Part shown: in pieces, positions 46,430-59,277 of the stretch
Layout of the letters: each line of letters starts with the position of its first letter
Position numbering within the stretch: the stretch's first letter is position 1
Source of the DNA: Phycomyces blakesleeanus NRRL 1555(-)
Taxonomy: Eukaryota > Mucoromycota > Mucoromycetes > Mucorales > Phycomycetaceae
Length of the DNA: 64,000 nt
NCBI RefSeq assembly: GCF_001638985.1
Contig: NW_017265163.1
Location: 124,001-188,000 of the forward strand
Reading direction: 5' to 3'
Notes under the pieces: generated by a model
Seen by the model: only the letters and a program-made list of their open reading frames with translations
What the model was told of the DNA's origin: nothing
Database searches by the model: none
Made by a program: the position numbers and the translations under genes

Positions 46430-49400
46430 AGATCGGTTTATTTAACGCCAATGGACTACGGCCCAAATTGGTGAATGTGATAGATGCTTGTGAGACGAAC
46501 GATATTGATATTCTTTTTGTTACAGAGACTTTCCTGCCTGAGAGCGCCCCTGCTCTCCAGTGCCCTTGGACCCAGATACACAACTTTGCCATTCCAACGA
46601 CGTTGCCAGAGCCAATGGACGGCATCTTGCTTGAGGTATACAAATAAATTTTAGAAAGGGAACAATAGGTACTGTGAGAGTATTGTTTATTTAAGAAAGA
46701 AGATCATAGCTGTTTATATAGACATTTGGTTCCCTAATTTAAGATCTCTGTTAGTTAATGGTTGGTTATCACTGAAGCAGTGTGAAGTGTACAAGGCCTG
46801 GTGTGTGTTACGTTCCTGAGATGTGACCCTGCCAGGTTCATTAGCAATTGTAGTATCCATTCTGGATTGTGGAGTTTGTATTTCACTCAATTGTGGTGTG
46901 TATACCACATCACTACTTATAAGGCCAGATTTTTCTCATCATGTACACCCCCTTCCAATCATTAACCCCCACGTTGTATCATGTAGGATCGATCCCTATA
47001 CTATACACTGCATATACTTCCCACCACGATTGACATCCTCTGAGTGTCAAGAGCGGCTGGCATTGTTACCTGTCGACGACTTCACCATTGTTTGTGGCGA
47101 CTTCAACACTCAACTACACCACACAACTAGGGACACTCGAGGAGGACCACTAAGTGAAATTATGGCAAACTGGATTAGCAGTAAGGATTTAACATTGTGG
47201 AATTCGGAGTTGACCTTTGGCATCCCAACATACGAGAGAGTCCATACATCTGGCAGGGTCTTCAAAAGTATTATCGATTTCTTCTTGTCGCGAGAGGAGC
47301 AATTCCATGATATGCAAATGCAAATCCATGACGAACTCGCCTTGGACTCTGACCACCACCTTTGTGAGCTATACTTTCAGCCTGTGTTCATACCACAGCT
47401 CCCAACAGAAAACTCTGTCCGTCGACTTTGGAAGCTTCAACGACTGGAAATCGAAGAGGTCTACAAAAAATACCAAAGACGATTTGAAGTGGGTTCAGGT
47501 ACACTTCAATGAGAGATCCAACAAACCATTAAAGACACTTCCATATCGTGCCCTGTTGTCTTGGAGACCTATTCAGAACGTCTCAATGAGACGATATATA
47601 AGGTTTTGGATGATTCTGTTGGGCGAGCGTCACCACGACCAGAAGTTTGAAAGAACTTTTAGAATGCCAAATTACAACACCTAGCTGACTGGCGTCAAGA
47701 ACTTTACCGTTGGCGACGCCGGGTAGGCAATGACTTTGAACGCATTAAAGCCCATGCTGAGTATGTTGCAGCAAGCCAAGATCTGCGAACAGCAGTTCGG
47801 GCGGCACGACAACAAATCTGGTACGATTTCTGCAACAAAATCCAAAAGGCTCCTTCAGAGATGGTGAGCGCGTTAAAGAGAATGAAGATTTGGCGACGAT
47901 CTCCGATTTCTCTGACATCTCCAGAAGGACCACTTACAGCCGCTAATAACATGATCGACCACCTTGAAGATGTTTTTGGTAGATCTACGGAAATACTGAC
48001 TGAACCGGCAGTTACACCAATGGAGAGGGAAGTACCATGGGACGTAGACCAAGTCAAAGAAGCTATTCGTCGTTTGCCACAATGGAAAGCACCAGGTATT
48101 GATCATATTAGGGCAGAGATGCTCAAGTCTCTTGTATCAACTCTAGGTCCTCTACTCCACATGCTCTTCAAGCTGTGTTGGAGATGGTCGTGGACGCCTG
48201 TTGCATGGAGAACGGCACAGGTGGTACCTATCTACAAAAAAATAAAGGAGCGCACGCAGATCCCAGCAGTTATAGGTCCATCAGCTTGACCTCAGTGTTC
48301 AGAAAGCTTTTGGAGCGATGCCTGGCTGAGGAACTCCTTTCGACCATGCCAGAGTTAGATATAGCCCAGGAAGGATTCCGCGCTAGCTGCGGTACCCTAG
48401 ACCAGGCTCTCTGTCTCCACGAACTAATGAGGCAATACTCTGTTCCCGACCCTGAGTGAGAGCAAGCGCTCAAACCACCAGTTGTTGTCTTCCTGGACAT
48501 CAAAGCTGCATATGATAGTGTGGATCGTAACGTCATATGGGACTCGTTGCAACCTTTTGTGTCGGAACCCTTGCTAGTGCTACTTCAGAATTTATTTAAC
48601 GATATTATTGTTAATGTAGTGATGAAAAATGCAGTGTCCCATGGTGTTACGCCAAGACATGGAGTCCTGCAGGGTAGTATACTTTCACCTTTCTTATATT
48701 CAATTTTTATTGATACCCTACCACGTTTACTTTGGGGAGTCTCCGCCCAACCATACTACGTTCGCATCCCCTCTCCCTCGTTAACAAGGTCCCTTTGGTT
48801 GTCCTCATACTGTACGTACGCATTTGACAGCCCAACAGCCACTCCTTTGTCACTATTGGAGGAGCTTAGGACGGTCACCTGTAATGTGTTCAGTGTTCAC
48901 AGGACGGAGGGGGATGCACCAGACTATTTTCCTAAATCAATGGCTCCTATCAACTGTCTTCTGTATGCTGAAGATGTTGCCCTTATAGGCACACCCGACG
49001 ATGTGCAAAAAATGTTGACTGTAGCCAAGACACATTCAAACCTTCTGGGGTATAAGTGGAGTCCATCCAAATGCGAGGTCCTCAATGCCCCTCCCAATTC
49101 TTCTTTTTCTTTATATGGGAACACTCTTCCCACTTGCACTTCCTTTAAATATTTAGGATTCCCTTTTGCTAGCCAAGGGATATATTGAGCCGACATGTTC
49201 CTTAAGTCGCAGCAAAAAGCTTGTGCAGCAATGCGTAAGCTTAGTAGCTCGGGTGTACATATGAACGGGTTTGGTCTCCCTGCGGCTCTCAGAGCTTATC
49301 TCATTTTTATCCGCCCCATTCTAGAGTACGGCTTAGCCATTGTTCCTGCTAGCCGGAGTGACGTTCAAATCCTGTAGAAAGCCCAAAATATGTGTCTCCG

Positions 49401-50307
49401 GACATGTATTCGACGGCCCAATGCAACGATGGGAGTTGTTCATATCGCTGCATTAGCTGCTCTACCCAACCTATTCACCCGTTCCCGTGCTCTTCAAGCC
49501 AAATTTCTTCGTCGTGCTGAAACACTACTCTCAGTCTCCTTTGTCAAAGCTCTTACCACGCAGCTGGACCTTTCCAAAGAAAAAACGACATGGGGTGAGC
49601 TTTGTCATAGTGTACTCTGGATAAAGGCCCAATTGCTGAAAGAACATCAACCTCGGTTGAAGGACCCATTAAAAGAAGCTTATGTTCTACTGTGCCAAAA
49701 AGAAATCGACATGCAACTTGTGAGCATTAACCGTCCAGTAACTGCTGCTAGAGGCTTCTGCAAACCCTTCTGGGATCCGGTCTTACTACTGCCCTGCACT
49801 CGCTCAGAACGACGCCGCCTGATCAAATGGCGAATTGCTTGGCTACCACCTACACCATCAGTTGAGTGCCAATGCGGCGCTATCAAGGGTAACCGAAAAC
49901 ATATGCTCCTATGCCCCACCACAATCACTCTCGTTCAAAAACTCTGGTCTTTGATTGATCCTGCTCCTCCCCCAGAGGTTCATCTCATCGACTATGCTCT
50001 CAACTGTCTCCCCCAGTCTTTCAAATCGCCTGGTACGTGGTGCGATTGGTGGCCGTGCTTGCTTGCCTTGCTACGTGCTGTTGATCAAACCACCTCATCC
50101 TACAAACTGCCAGAAGAAAAAGCTCATGGTCAAATCCTCATCGACCTTGCAGCAAAATTCCGTGCCACAAAACCAACCCATCCCCACCGCATCCCGCCGC
50201 CCACCCAAGAACCTGTTCCTGGTGATCCGTTCCCCCATCTTCTCTCCGAAATTTCCACCGTTCCTCGTCAACCCCCTCCATCTGTGCCCGCCCGAAATTG
50301 TGCCTAG
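46430..50307 (+). pseudogene. LINE ORF2: endonuclease and reverse transcriptase, damaged
   Basis: It begins just after ORF1 with an APE-type endonuclease: GLFNANGLRPKLVNVIDACE, DIDILFVTETFL; after an insertion (46632-46913) come IHCIYFPPRL, IVCGDFNTQL, IIDFFLS and DSDHHLCELYF. The reverse transcriptase has LPQWKAPGIDHIRAEML, VVPIYKK, YRSISLTSVFRKLLERC, VVFLDIKAAYDSVDR, GVLQGSILSPFLYS and CLLYAEDVALIGTP (Y-x-D-D as YAED). The C-terminal region has a zf-RVT-like CQCG .. HMLLC motif. Damage: frame changes near 47500 and 48280 and stops near 48460 (TGA), 49186 (TGA) and 49376 (TAG). The stops fit single transitions, and the copy is otherwise close to intact. The element belongs to a fungal Tad/L1-like group (by style). 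Confidence 0.85.
46632..46913 (+). repeat. Insertion in the LINE endonuclease with terminal inverted GGTATACA
   Basis: The left end is TGAGGTATACAAATAAA and the right end GTATACCACATCA. They are inverse partners and interrupt MDGILL / LIRPDF of the LINE. The flanks TTGCT and CTACT differ by two transitions, so this is perhaps an old LTR insertion. Confidence 0.55.
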
Positions 50308-51245
50308 GAGGACTGACTTGGTCTGGTATTGTTGTGTATTCTGGATCCATAAATGGGTCGTCCGAGTTTCTAAAAGGAATCCCTCTTTGGAGCTCCTATC
50401 CCTGCTGAAATCCGTTCCCAATTCTGGTGCCATCAGTACCTAGTTACTTATTCTCGATTCTTTTGTGTCATTTATTTTTCTTATATATTTATTTCACCTG
50501 TATTCTTACCAGCTGTATTATCTATTTTAATCTTAGTCTTTCTAAAAGCCGTTTTCCCCCACAGGGGGTTTTTTACGTGCTCTCTTTACTGTTTTTGCTG
50601 ACTAGTCATCTTTGTCTTTAGCATGCGCGTTCCATATTTTTTCTTTATTTTTCTTTCACTTTTACATATTTTTTTTTATTCCCCCTCATATTTAGGGGGT
50701 TACTTTTTATTATTTCATTTATTCTTCAGCTCTCATCGGGTAGCCAATATGCTAAAATGCGCAAGGCCTAGAAAAACCAACAATAAAAAAAAATATTTTC
50801 ACCTGTCCACCCTTATTTTTAATTAAAATAAATCTAAATTTTTCACATATTACATTGACAGTGATGAAGGAGACATATATCATATATATATATATTAAAG
50901 AAAATATTTATTGGTATATGAATAAAAGTTTACATTCATAGGAGAGCATTGATACATAATCTTCTATGAGAATAAAGGGTCCAGACAGAAGTCCAAACGA
51001 GAAAGAGAAAAATGCTTTGAAGTGACCTCAATAGTGACCATCTTTCTTATTGTATGTAAGAAAAAAAAAAGAGATGATTACAGCAATTGGTTTATTCAGT
51101 AAATTTCAAATTGGCTTAATCTGATATTTATTTTTCTTGATGGAGATAGAGGAAGGGAGGAATTTGATCTTGTTTCAATATACAGTATAAGGTGTTTCAA
51201 TGATATAAATTAATAATAACAATAATAATAGTAATTCATCATCGT
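50308..51245. other. LINE 3' region and intergenic DNA
   Basis: The LINE 3' untranslated part contains two C5-6/G5-7 blocks and probably ends at the A-rich tail near 50785-50796. The rest is AT-rich and intergenic, with no gene. Confidence 0.5.
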
Positions 51246-53217
51246 TTAAAGGTGCTCTTCTTCAAATAACATTCTTTCCATTGTTTCATGGTGTAGGTTT
51301 GAAGCGTCTGCCAATATCTAGGAATCATAATGATCATAAAAATAACAAGTAAAAAATAAAAATAAAAATAAAAATAAAAATAAAATAAAGGCAATAAAAA
51401 TAATAAAATAGTAAAATAGTAAAATAATTATTTATTCATTCATTCATTCATTCATTCATTCATTTATCGATCGATTACTTGCTGGCTTGTTTGCTTGTTT
51501 GTTTGTTTGATTGCTTGTATTTTACTTTACTTTACTTTAATTTAATTTAATTTAATTTAATTTAATTTGAAGACTTACTCTTTTCATATCCATGACAGGT
51601 AAACAGAGCAGCATGGTTCGGATTTCTGATTGCTCAAGATCCTCTAGATTATCCTTTGCATTGCATAAAATGGCTACAGCCAAAAGAATAGTCATAGCAG
51701 TAACAAATAAAGATAAAGAAGAAGAAAATATGTTAAGCGAATGATCAAAATACAAACACACATTAAGGTAGTCTTGTGCTCCATGTAAAACAGTAACATG
51801 TCATACGATTATTATTATTATGACTATATATATAAATTTACCTAGACAGACAAAGGGATGAAACTCGAGTGGATCAGATACAGCAAAGTAGGCATCTAAA
51901 CTCAAGATATTATTGGTATTAATCCATGTTATTGAAGGAATGATATTAAGATTATTGTAGTCGTTATATTTTACCCCAGAGAGCCACAAGATTCGAGAAT
52001 GGCAATTCTTTGGAAAGGAGATTCTGTAACCAAGACGTCGACCATTCATCTAAATTAACCTCCTCATCCTCAAAATAATTACATCTAAAAGAACAAACAA
52101 ATTACATTAATAAAGTTGTATTTTTCAATAATAACAATAATAATATGAGCAGTAAAGACAAGATTCAGAGGAATCGCAAGTAGGATAAAAAGAATAAAGA
52201 AACAAAGATCAACAGGCGGGTGTGACTTACAGTTCTGGTAAAGCATAGCGAAAAAGAGATAGAAAGTGGGCCACACGCTGTTTCGTAGTATTTGTTGTAT
52301 TAACTTCATCTATATAATATATATATATATAAAGGTAATTATGATTGAGAACTTAAAGGCCTAATGAATACCAAGAAATTTATGTAGACTTTACCGATGG
52401 CTTGCATCAAACGCTCAAAGCAAAAGTAGGCATCGCACTCCCTGTCAAGTGCATAGAGAAAGGGAGCACAGAGATAGATGAGTGCAGGGTGATAATCGAC
52501 ATCTCTGTTGGTATTCAGGTATGCGGTTATGATATTTTCAAACCGTGGTAGATATTGCTGGTCGGCCATTTCTGATGTTCGTCGTTGATACCGGCCCACT
52601 TCGGCCCGGATCCGTCTCAATAAGTCAGGATCACCTTTCTCAAGCTGATCATATTCTTGACTCCGTGCCCTTGAACGAGTCAATTCTTTAGCTATAAATA
52701 CACGGATTATAAAACCATAATAAATAAATAAATTATTAATTATTATTATTTTTTATATTAAAATAAGGTTTTGTGTTATGTGTTTTGGCTTTTAGCTTTT
52801 GGCTTTTGGAAAACTCACATCGGTCAGCGTCTTGTACACCGAGAAGATACATCCAGACTTCCTGCACCAACAGGCGCAATGTGAGATCAACACAGACGGT
52901 AAAAAGGAAAAAGGAATAAAGAAGGAACGAAAAGAAAAAGAAAAGTTCAAGTGGAATTTGAAGTGGGAAATTGACAGAGATAGGAATAACAAAAATAATA
53001 ACAAGGGATAACTCACCCCACGAAGTTGATTTGGTACACCATGCCGAGCCAGGATTCGAAGCCGTTCAAGGTCAACATGAACTTCGGATTGCAGAATGTC
53101 AGTAAAGTCATTGAATACCGAGATTGCCTCATCCTGCTCCATCAGAGTGCTTGCAGATCTGTCACGCTGTCTTTGCACTCTACTGACGGCAGTGGAACAT
53201 GGGGAGAGTTGGAGCAT
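51246..53217 (-). CDS. TBC-domain (Rab GTPase-activating protein-like) protein
   Basis: Eight exons join in frame to 316 aa: 53217-53017, 52861-52819, 52691-52395, 52309-52231, 52084-51975, 51895-51842, 51673-51579 and 51317-51246. TBC hallmarks in order: RHGVPNQLRGEVWMYLLGVQ, the arginine-finger region IRAEVGR (Asp replaced by Glu), a helical middle with LIYLCAPFLYAL, VAHFLSLFRYALPEL, EWSTSWLQNLLSKELPFSNL, LWDAYFA and HPFVCLAILC. The second catalytic motif (normally Tyr-x-Gln in GYxQGM) reads DYHPAL, so the glutamine finger is missing and activity toward a Rab is doubtful. TBC proteins act on membrane-bound Rab GTPases. The start is the only ATG giving a continuous first exon. The upstream neighbour is divergent, with an 840-bp shared promoter region. 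Which Rab or complex it serves cannot be read from the sequence. Confidence 0.88.
51340..51570. repeat. Four adjoining microsatellites in the last TBC intron
   Basis: In order: (AAAAT)n 51353-51386, (ATTC)n 51431-51463, (TTGC/TTTG)n 51477-51510 and (TTTAC/TTTAA)n 51520-51568. All lie within one 261-bp intron, the longest but one of the gene. Confidence 0.85.
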
Positions 53218-53386
53218 TTAATAAAAGTATTTAAAAGGAGAAGTAAAGAAGTAAAGAGAAAAAAAGGATAAATAGAAACAATTGCAATATATATATATAT
53301 AATAAAGTAACGCTTTGAAAATTCTATTCACTATAGAATTTATCCTATCTCGAGATTTCCATATCAAGGAAAAGTTATTCGTCTCT

Positions 53387-53423
<37 letters not shown>

Positions 53424-53746
53424 TTTTTTTTCCCAGTGTGTATGTTTCTGCCTATCTGTTTCATTACATAAATATACTTTATATATATAAATACTTCTTG
53501 TGGTATTAATGTGTTTCTATGGATACACAATCTTGCCTTTTATTTTTAAACAAGAAAATTTGCTATAAATTATTGAACTTTAATTTAACTTGACTTGAAT
53601 GTGTATATTTTGTATTATATAATTCCAATAAAATATGCCGAATATACTTTATATGGAATTGTTAAAAATAAAAAAAATAAAAAATAGAAAAAAAAATTAT
53701 ATGTATATAGAAAATAGAAAATGATGACGTTGTCAATTTCCCTTCA

Positions 53747-53780
<34 letters not shown>

Positions 53781-54057
53781 AAAATTAAATTTTTAAATTT
53801 TTAATTTTTTTTTAATTTTTTTTTTTGTTTTTTAGGTAGATATTCCCCTTGCTTACCATTCTTGTACTTGTACTTGCGTTCTCTATTTTTCTCTATATCT
53901 CCCTCCCTTTCTCTCTCTTTATTTTTCTTTCTACATTGTGTAGTGCGTGTGCATTTTCTTTATTATAAATTATATATAATACATAAGAACTGTACATACA
54001 TCATACATATCCTATCGCAAAATATATAATACATTTCGATTAATATCTGTATAGATC
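53218..54057. promoter_or_regulatory. Shared region between the divergent TBC and KHDC4-like genes
   Basis: 840 bp between two start codons facing apart. It includes a (CT)14 run at 53391-53420, a T-tract of about 25 at 53749-53773 and AT-rich palindromes (TTTAAATTTAAAAATTAAATTTTTAAA). It is presumably a bidirectional promoter; no specific sites were identified. Confidence 0.5.
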
Positions 54058-54716
54058 ATGTCAGACTCTGGACAAAAGTAAGATTACTCTTTTACTCAAC
54101 CATCCATTTACTTGGTCATTTACTTGTTTATTCAGTCATCTATTCATTCACTCTTTTAATCTATTAACTGTTATATATATATATATATATTATATTATAT
54201 TATATATATATATATTTACTTGTAATAAATAATTTCAGAAAACGCAAGTGGGATCTCGATGACAGTGGTCAAACTCAAGCAGAGAATGTAACAGCAAGCA
54301 AAATCAGTAAAGTAGACGATGAATCGAACAAAAAGATTGCCACCGACAAAGATGTGGATCCCAGTAAAGCAGCCAGTAAGTATTTCAACTGAATCTAGAT
54401 AAATAAATAAATAAATAAATAAATAAATATACTTGGCTTAAAATATAAGATAATAATAATAGTAATAATAATAATTGCTTGACCTGATCTTGTTTACTTG
54501 GCTTATAGCTCTTGCTGCTGCAAAAATCAATGCAATGCTGGCTCAAAAGGGTATTCCATTGACTGAGGAAGAACGACCCAACCAATTCGAAAGACCAAAA
54601 GAAAAAGCCGATGCCGAATTCGTTAAAGATATTCCTATCAATGATCTCAAGAACAGGTACATGTTGACGCGTGGGGCAACGCAGACTCAAATCCAACGCG
54701 AAACAAATGCAGGTAA

Positions 54717-54749
<33 letters not shown>

Positions 54750-56510
54750 TGATATGATTAAATTCCTGCTTCTTTTTGTTTTCTTTTCTTTAATTTAACA
54801 TGATTTTATTTGAAAGATGTGACAACACGTGGAAAATATTATCCTGAAAACATCCTTCCTACTGATAAGGAACCTCCGCTCTACCTCCACGTTACTGCGT
54901 CAACCCAGGAATCACTCGATAAAGCACTAGCCCAGATCGACAACCTGATCAAGACTGCCACTGTTCCTCTTCCTGGTACAGGATACCCACCTCGTGAAGT
55001 CGAAAGACGTGGAGAAGTTAACCCAAGAATCGTAAGTAACAACAATATATCGATAGTTATCTAGAATTGTGGAATTGTGGTGCAATCTTTTATGTATTAT
55101 GTTATGTTATATTAACACATCCTTTTATTCGTTTTTGTCTGTTCCTATGTTTATTAAGCGCAAGTTCTTGGAACACAAGATCTACGTTGGTATTGAGGGC
55201 AGCCCACACTTCAACATTCGAGCCAAAATAGTCGGTCCTCAGGGTGCCTACGTGAAACACATTCAGAATGAGACCGGAAGTCGGGTTCAATTAAAAGGAC
55301 GTGGATCAGGCTTTTATGAAACAAATACTGGTGTTGAAGCAGAAGAACCTTTACATGTTCATATTTCGTAAGTGTGTTAATGAGGATTACTATTATTTTG
55401 TGTGTGTGTGTGTGCGTTTGTGTGTTAATGATTTAACTGACAAACATACATATAGGTGTTCAAGACAAGAGGGACTCGATCAAGCAGTAAATTTGACTCA
55501 GAATCTGATCGATACTGTAAAGTCAGAGCATGAACGCGCCAGTCAATTCCCTCCTTATTTAAGAGGACCCACTGCCGCAAACCTTGGAGTTGGAGGTGGA
55601 GGTGGCGGTGGATACAACCGCGGTTACAGAGATTATAACAACGGAGGACAAAACGTAAGGACTATACTTTTCTTTTTCTTTACTCGATCTTGTTTAGGAA
55701 GATTTGGATAAATATAGAGAGGACAAGAGTGGTTAATTTTATTATTATTATTATTATTATTATTTAATGCTCACTAAAATTTGATTTGATTTGATTTGAT
55801 TTAAAATAATGTAATGTAATATAATATTTGGTTGGATGGTTTAGAACTATGGTGGATATCATCACCAGTCTAGTTATAACAATCAAGCCGGACCTCCTCT
55901 TCCTGCTGGACCCCCTCCTCTTCCTCCTTCTGCTGGCCCAGGAAATGGCGGTGGCCAGGCCGGTGTTGTCGGAGGCCATGGAGGAGTTGGTATGGGAGGA
56001 AATGGCGGAGGTGGTGGTGTTGGAGGAGGAGGAGGAGGAGGAGGCGGTGGACCATTGGCTCCCGTAGTCGGTGCAGATCCTTATGGCTATGGTGGATATG
56101 ATCCTGCTGCTGCCGCCGCCGCTGCTGCTGGAACAGGAGCCGGTGGTTATGATTACAACCAATACTACGCTTATTACGGACAGCAATATCCTTATGATGC
56201 CAACTATTACAGTTACTACGGTTACAATGCTAGTACACCAGCATCATCAGGTCCAGCAAACCCAACCCCCCCGCCACCTCCTCCTCCACCACCTTCGAGT
56301 GCATCGAGTGGAACACCGCAACCTCCACCACCCCCACCACCATCTGGTCAGCCTACTCCTCCCCCACCACCCCCACCCCAGTCCAACAGCTCGTCTCCCC
56401 CTCCTCCACCTCCCCCTCCTCCGTCCACAGACGATGTTCCACCTCCACCAGCACCTAGTGAAGAATCACCAAAGTCTTACAATGCTGTTCCACCACCACC
56501 GCAGCTGTAA
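54058..56510 (+). CDS. KHDC4: KHDC4/BLOM7-like KH-domain RNA-binding protein
   Basis: Seven exons join in frame to 549 aa: 54058-54077, 54239-54375, 54509-54712, 54817-55031, 55159-55367, 55456-55654 and 55845-56510. The N-terminus has KKRKWDLDD (basic, likely nuclear). Next come AAAKINAMLAQKGI and NDLKNRYMLTRGATQTQI, the family's first KH-like module, then RGKYYPEN, then the KH domain with the GPQG loop (AKIVGPQGAYVKHIQNETG) and VQLKGRGSGF. This order is specific to KHDC4-type splicing-linked proteins. The C-terminal exon is low-complexity: Gly runs, Ala8, Tyr-rich repeats (YDYNQYYAYYG) and several runs of 7-9 prolines, which could bind WW, SH3 or profilin partners. In animals the protein takes part in pre-mRNA splicing and snoRNA handling; a nuclear splicing role here is by homology. 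Start: the only ATG upstream of the first splice join. Confidence 0.9.
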
Positions 56511-57888
56511 TTCAAAACCAAAAAAAAAATACAACCAAACTGACAGAAAGGGCGAATGGACAGACAAACAAGACGAGGTCAAAAATTTACACAGACGCAC
56601 ACACACACACATACATTCAATCAGCCAAAGAAAGAAAGGAGATATATTTTAGAAATGCAAAAAAAAGAGAGAAAGAGAAAGTAAGAGAGTAAGATATATC
56701 TATATACGTACATACATACATACATACAAGAAATGATAATGAAAATGAAGATCAAAAATAACTACATCTTTTCAGTTTGTCTTTTTGGATCGGATGCCTA
56801 TTTTGTTTAACCCACAGTCACAAGTTAGCCCTATTTTCCTTTTTATTTTATTTTATTTTATTTATATCACTGTCTTTTATATATATATATATATATATAT
56901 TCTTTAAATCAAACCGCAATGGAATTACTCACAAACTTACTCACTTATACAATTTCACTTAGTCGAATCTATCTCACTCACCAACAACAGCAACAACAAA
57001 AAAATTGGTTGAATTAATGAAGTGAAATGAAATGAAATGAAATTTAAACTTTAAAGAAAGGGAAAATAATAGGGTGAGGGTGAATGTATTGAAACGAAAT
57101 ATTATCTATCTATCTTTGTATATTTTGTATCTATAATATTTCAGGGTAATAACAATGAGTTGTTTTTGTTGTTGTTGTTGCTGTTGTTTTTAAGTACTAA
57201 ACATTATTATACAACAGGTGGAATATTTTAGAACCTTATACTCACACTGACACTCACACTCACGAATAACACCATTCATGTATACGCACACACAAACACA
57301 CAGAAAATAAGATCGAAAATACTAACAGTTTATATCTTTCTCTCTTTTGCACAAATAATAATTTAATTTAATTAAACAAATATATTATATTGTATTCTAT
57401 TGCATTGTATTATAAATAATGATAATATTTCTAGTCCTGCGTAATAGTAACACACACATCTAGATATATACAATAGTTTAATGTCCGGCCTTTTCATATG
57501 TGCTTGTGGGTTTATAGAGATTATTTTTTGTTTTAAAATTACTGTGCAAGTAGATGAAGTGCATTTTATATATTATCATAAAACCTTTCTTTATTTCTTT
57601 ATTTCTTTTTTTTTTAGTAATGCAAGGATCTTTCATGTACCAGGCATAATAAACAAATAGGAATAATTGGTATAGCAATGGTAGCAGTAAGTTGCATGTA
57701 ATGATTACACACCCAATTTATTTTTATTTATATTTTTTTGCTTTAAAAAATATTGAATAAATTAAAATAGAATTGAAACATTTGTGTGTAAAACAATATA
57801 TATAAAATATATGTATATTTGTATATTTGTATATTTGTATATTTCCACCTCTACCTCTACCTCTACCTCTGCAGATAAACACATAAAT

Positions 57889-57924
<36 letters not shown>

Positions 57925-58026
57925 GCAAATACGCTTTTTATTTTTGGATTTCTCTCTTTCTCTCAGTAATTCTTTTCTTTTATATATATATATATAACAT
58001 ACATACATACATACTTTACAAGCTTA
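56511..58026. other. Intergenic region with microsatellites
   Basis: The 3' UTR of the KHDC4-like gene, then AT-rich DNA with (TA)n at 56877-56900, (TTG)n near 57163-57190, (CTCTAC)n at 57849-57872 and (CA)n at 57890-57920. No gene seen. Confidence 0.55.
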
Positions 58027-59277
58027 ATGAGACTTGGCCAGCCTTTGCATTCAACCCGCTCAATGAACACAACTCATCATGAATCTATTCACGCGTCAAG
58101 TACTCTAGACCTCCAACGTTCATGGGAACTTGATCGAGACGTAGCAGATTGTCGACAGTGCCATCGCCCATTTCATTTCTTACTACGACGGCACCATTGT
58201 CGGTAAAGAATCCTATCACCACCACCACCAAAACGCATATATATATATATATATAAATAAACGGATACTAATTATATATATATATATCTTAGCTCTTGTG
58301 GTCATGTAGTGTGCGATCGATGTAGTAGCCGTAGAATACGATTGAGTCCTCAGACAATGATTGAAGACCCTACGATACCTACTTTACATTACGCATCTAT
58401 TGCACAACAACCCCAGAGAGTATGTGATTCCTGCGCAGAAAGTCTTGACCGCCAGAGGAGGACAAGACGAATGGAGCGCAGTATCAGCCGACAGAGCAGA
58501 ATGGCAGAGTGCCCAATGTGTGGAGTCGGTCTCTTGCACCATTCTTTGGCAGAACAAGAACACCATGTTGCCGAGTGTCTAGATAAAGGTAGTCCGCCTG
58601 TACGCAGACCTCGTTATCTCGGTAAATATATATATACATATATTAATAATAATAGAAAAATCACCACCACTACCACCACTACCACCAATTCTTCTTTTTA
58701 TTATTATTATTATTACAATTACAATTACAATTGCAATTACAGTCAATTATTAATTATTAATGCTAATATAATCATATTAATAATAGTTCATCAATTGTCT
58801 AATGACTCTCCACAGCTTGGTGAAGAATGTCCAATATGCTTTGAAGACTTTGTTGCAGGTAAGATGCAAAAATTCCTAAATTATTATACATAGAATTGTC
58901 ACAAAGATAAACTCTATATATATAATTGTATTATATAATCTGGCATTGTTGCTAATCTACCTTTTGGTCTGTGCACGTATTATATAAACATATATATATA
59001 CACTAAACTACACTAAACTACACTACACTACACTACACTACACTACACTACACTACAATATACATCTTCTCCTCACCTATACCTACATTTACATTCATAT
59101 CCATGCATGTATACATATACATAATTATATACATAATTATATAATTTGGGGCTTGTAGGAGATGCTGTTGCTCGTATGGTCTGTCTCTGCTCTTATCATG
59201 CTCATTGTCTATCAGAATGGCTTGAAAGAGGAAAAGGTTGTCCTTTACATGATCATGATTCTCTGGCATCATTTTAA
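58027..59277 (+). CDS. FYVE/RING E3 ubiquitin ligase, Pib1-like
   Basis: Four exons join in frame to 231 aa: 58027-58202, 58293-58621, 58787-58858 and 59159-59277. The N-terminal FYVE finger has WELD, CRQCHRPF, the RRHHCR signature split by intron 1, SCGHVVCDRCSS and CDSCAES. These are the ligands and basic motif for phosphatidylinositol 3-phosphate. A CPMCG..HH..HVAEC pair (about residues 125-150) is a further possible zinc site. The C-terminal RING has CPICFEDF, CLCSYHAHCLSEWL and CPLHDHD. FYVE at the N-terminus plus RING at the C-terminus is the plan of yeast Pib1 and animal RFFL/RNF34, endosomal ubiquitin ligases. Introns are rich in (ATT), (ACC) and (ACTAC) repeats. An intron-2-retained reading frame also exists but would insert Thr/Tyr/Asn runs. 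Convergent with the antiporter gene. Confidence 0.9.

Noticed and set aside
55764..56652. Other long open frames over the last KHDC4-like exon (His/Pro-rich and Ser-rich)
   Set aside because: They are shadows of the Gly/Pro repeat-coding exon in other frames.
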